Below, one piece after another: positions 4,378 through 5,582 of a stretch of DNA of 5,582 nt; the first letter of the stretch is position 1; each line of letters opens with the position of its first letter. The DNA comes from Treponema sp. (lineage in GTDB: Bacteria > Spirochaetota > Spirochaetia > Treponematales > Breznakiellaceae). The stretch covers positions 1 to 5,582 of the forward strand of contig JAISAN010000044.1 of NCBI GenBank assembly GCA_031266635.1, in the 5' to 3' direction. A program made the translations under genes and the position numbers. The notes under the pieces were generated by a model, which did not search any database, was not told the DNA's origin, and worked only from the letters and a program-made list of their open reading frames with translations.

Positions 4378-5582
4378 ATGCCGGAATCGCGGAAACAAAT
4401 TGAATCCTTGCCCCCCCTCTACCTCATTGACGCCTACGGGCTCATATACCGTTCTTATTTCGCTTTTATTTCCCGGCCCCTCCGGAACGCCGCGGGGAAA
4501 AACGTCTCCGCCCTTTTCGGGTTTGCCCGGACCCTGATAAGCCTTTTGGACGAGGGCGCCCCGGGCATGGACGGGGCGGAAAAGCCCCGGGAAAGCCTTC
4601 AACGGCCCCTCCGGCTGGGGGTGGTTTTTGATTCCCCGGTGCCCACCTTCCGGCACAAACAATACCCCGCGTACAAAGCCACCCGGCAGAAGGCCCCGGA
4701 GGACCTGCACGCCCAGGTTCCCCTGGTGGAGGAGACCCTGGCGGCCCTGGGGGTGCCGATCCTCCGGGCGGAGGGCTACGAGGCGGACGATATTATCGCT
4801 ACCCTGGCCCGGCGCTGCCAGGGGGAAAACCGGCAATGTTATATCCTCTCCTCGGACAAAGACCTGCTCCCACTGGTCGGCAAGGGCACCTATGAACTCA
4901 GGTCCGCCAAAGCGGTAAAGACCGGGGCCGGCGGGCCCTCCGCCGGGGAGGCCGCTGCCGGAGGGCCCGCCGCCCGGGGGGGCTACGAGCTCGTGGGCCC
5001 CGCGGAGGTTAAGGCCGAATGGGGGGTGCTCCCCGACAAGGTCCTGGACCTCTTGTCCCTCATCGGGGATAACGCCGACAATGTGCCCGGGGACACGGGG
5101 GTGGGCGAGAAAACCGCGGTTAAACTGATGGCCCGCTACGGTTCCCTGGACGAAATTTACCAAAACATCGCCGGGATCGAGGGGGCGGTGGGCAAGAAAC
5201 TGGCCGAAGGCCGGGAAAGCGCCTATTTCGCCCGGTCCCTTATCGCCCTGAACGAGGAAGCCCCCCTCTCCATTGCCGGTATCGACGATCTCTCCGTGGA
5301 AAACCTGGACCGGAGCGCGGGCGCCCGGGTTCTCCTGCGGGAGGGCGTCCGCAAAAGCGCCCTGGACCTGGACCCCGGCGCGGCCGAAGCCGGGGCCGCC
5401 GCCCTGCGCATACCGGAAACGGCGCCGGGCGAAACCGCCGGGCCGCCGGACCGGGACGGGGGTGTCGATCCCGCCCTGTTGGGGGAAGGCACCTACCGGG
5501 CGGTCCTGGAGCTTTCCGATCTGGAACAAATTCTGGGGGCGGCAAAAAAGCAGGGGCTTATGGCCCTGGATTTCGAGACCGA
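4378..5582 (+). CDS. polA: DNA polymerase I, N-terminal part (5'-nuclease domain and start of 3'-5' exonuclease), 3' partial
   Basis: DNA polymerase I removes RNA primers and fills gaps in replication and repair. The frame is open for 401 codons and runs off the window. Residues 14-300 are the 5'-nuclease (FEN-like) domain, with metal-ligand motifs LIDAYGLIYRSYFAF (D18), GYEADDIIA (E135, D137, D138), SSDKDL (D160, D162) and LIGDNADNVPG (D231, D234). The helix-hairpin-helix GVGEKTAVKLM follows. After a variable linker, YRAVLELSDLEQIL leads into MALDFET, where D398 and E400 match the ExoI D-x-E motif, so proofreading may be retained. The polymerase domain lies beyond the window. Two insertions relative to E. 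coli PolA stand out: about 13 residues near 57-76 and about 20 Gly/Ala-rich residues at 182-202. Codons are strikingly G/C-ending, with far higher GC than fliS. Confidence 0.95.
   Translation, partial: MPESRKQIESLPPLYLIDAYGLIYRSYFAFISRPLRNAAGKNVSALFGFARTLISLLDEGAPGMDGAEKPRESLQRPLRLGVVFDSPVPTFRHKQYPAYKATRQKAPEDLHAQVPLVEETLAALGVPILRAEGYEADDIIATLARRCQGENRQCYILSSDKDLLPLVGKGTYELRSAKAVKTGAGGPSAGEAAAGGPAARGGYELVGPAEVKAEWGVLPDKVLDLLSLIGDNADNVPGDTGVGEKTAVKLMARYGSLDEIYQNIAGIEGAVGKKLAEGRESAYFARSLIALNEEAPLSIAGIDDLSVENLDRSAGARVLLREGVRKSALDLDPGAAEAGAAALRIPETAPGETAGPPDRDGGVDPALLGEGTYRAVLELSDLEQILGAAKKQGLMALDFET
4929..4972. repeat. Long perfect palindrome inside polA encoding a Gly/Ala-rich insertion
   Basis: Bases 4929-4942 and 4959-4972 are perfectly complementary over 14 bp, with a 16-base centre. 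The element keeps the polA frame open and encodes part of the Gly/Ala-rich stretch GAGGPSAGEAAAGGPAARGG. That stretch sits in a loop between the SSDKDL motif and the GPAEV helix of the nuclease domain. E. coli PolA has nothing comparable there. By hand count 55 of the 60 bases at 4921-4980 are G or C. Confidence 0.65.

Noticed and set aside
5342..5363. 6-bp-arm inverted repeat AGGGCG/CGCCCT in polA
   Set aside because: Short and within very GC-rich coding sequence; expected by chance.
4354..5529. A 391-codon open frame on the minus strand opposite polA
   Set aside because: It is composed of Gly/Pro/Arg/Phe-rich sequence typical of the antisense of a GC-rich gene, while the plus strand clearly encodes PolA motifs.

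Overview
The window most resembles a spirochaete chromosome, probably a Treponema relative of the kind found in termite guts. This rests on a flagellin-chaperone gene (fliS), a FlgN-like coiled-coil gene and DNA polymerase I following each other on the plus strand, next to decayed insertion sequences and a phage or conjugative-element 'polyvalent' protein. The organism call is inference; no rRNA or other marker gene is present.

Bases 1-1821 are one uninterrupted plus-strand reading frame that enters from outside the window. It encodes a large mosaic protein. It carries a zincin-type protease module (HELFH at 301-315), a linker, the FKEWFGDWE signature, an AT-rich segment resembling the LPD3/BECR-type domains of polyvalent proteins, and the first ~40 residues of a polyvalent ADP-ribosyltransferase (VFHGT at 1681-1695). 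The transferase is cut off by a transposon junction between about 1760 and 1812.

Bases ~1812-3180 are a graveyard of two insertion sequences. The first is the C-terminal part of an IS3-type OrfB with an intact DD35E triad (plus strand). The second is the N-terminal part of an unrelated integrase-like transposase (minus strand). They meet tail to tail near 2607-2655. The second carries a frameshift that is exactly accounted for by a 17-bp perfect palindrome at 2746-2762. Upstream of its start are a hairpin touching its ribosome binding site and two imperfect 23-25-bp direct repeats.

Bases 3181-3371 are an AT-rich intergenic stretch with several short perfect inverted repeats and the fliS leader.

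Bases 3372-5582 look like core chromosome. fliS is followed four bases later by the FlgN-like gene, which suggests translational coupling. After a 54-base gap with a GC-rich hairpin comes polA, complete through its 5'-nuclease domain and running off the window just inside the proofreading domain. The polA nuclease domain contains a Gly/Ala-rich insertion encoded by a 14-bp-arm perfect palindrome, which looks like an in-frame palindromic element.

No complete new system is visible. The most interesting signals are the palindromic insertions in polA and in the transposase, and the truncated multi-domain effector-like protein upstream.
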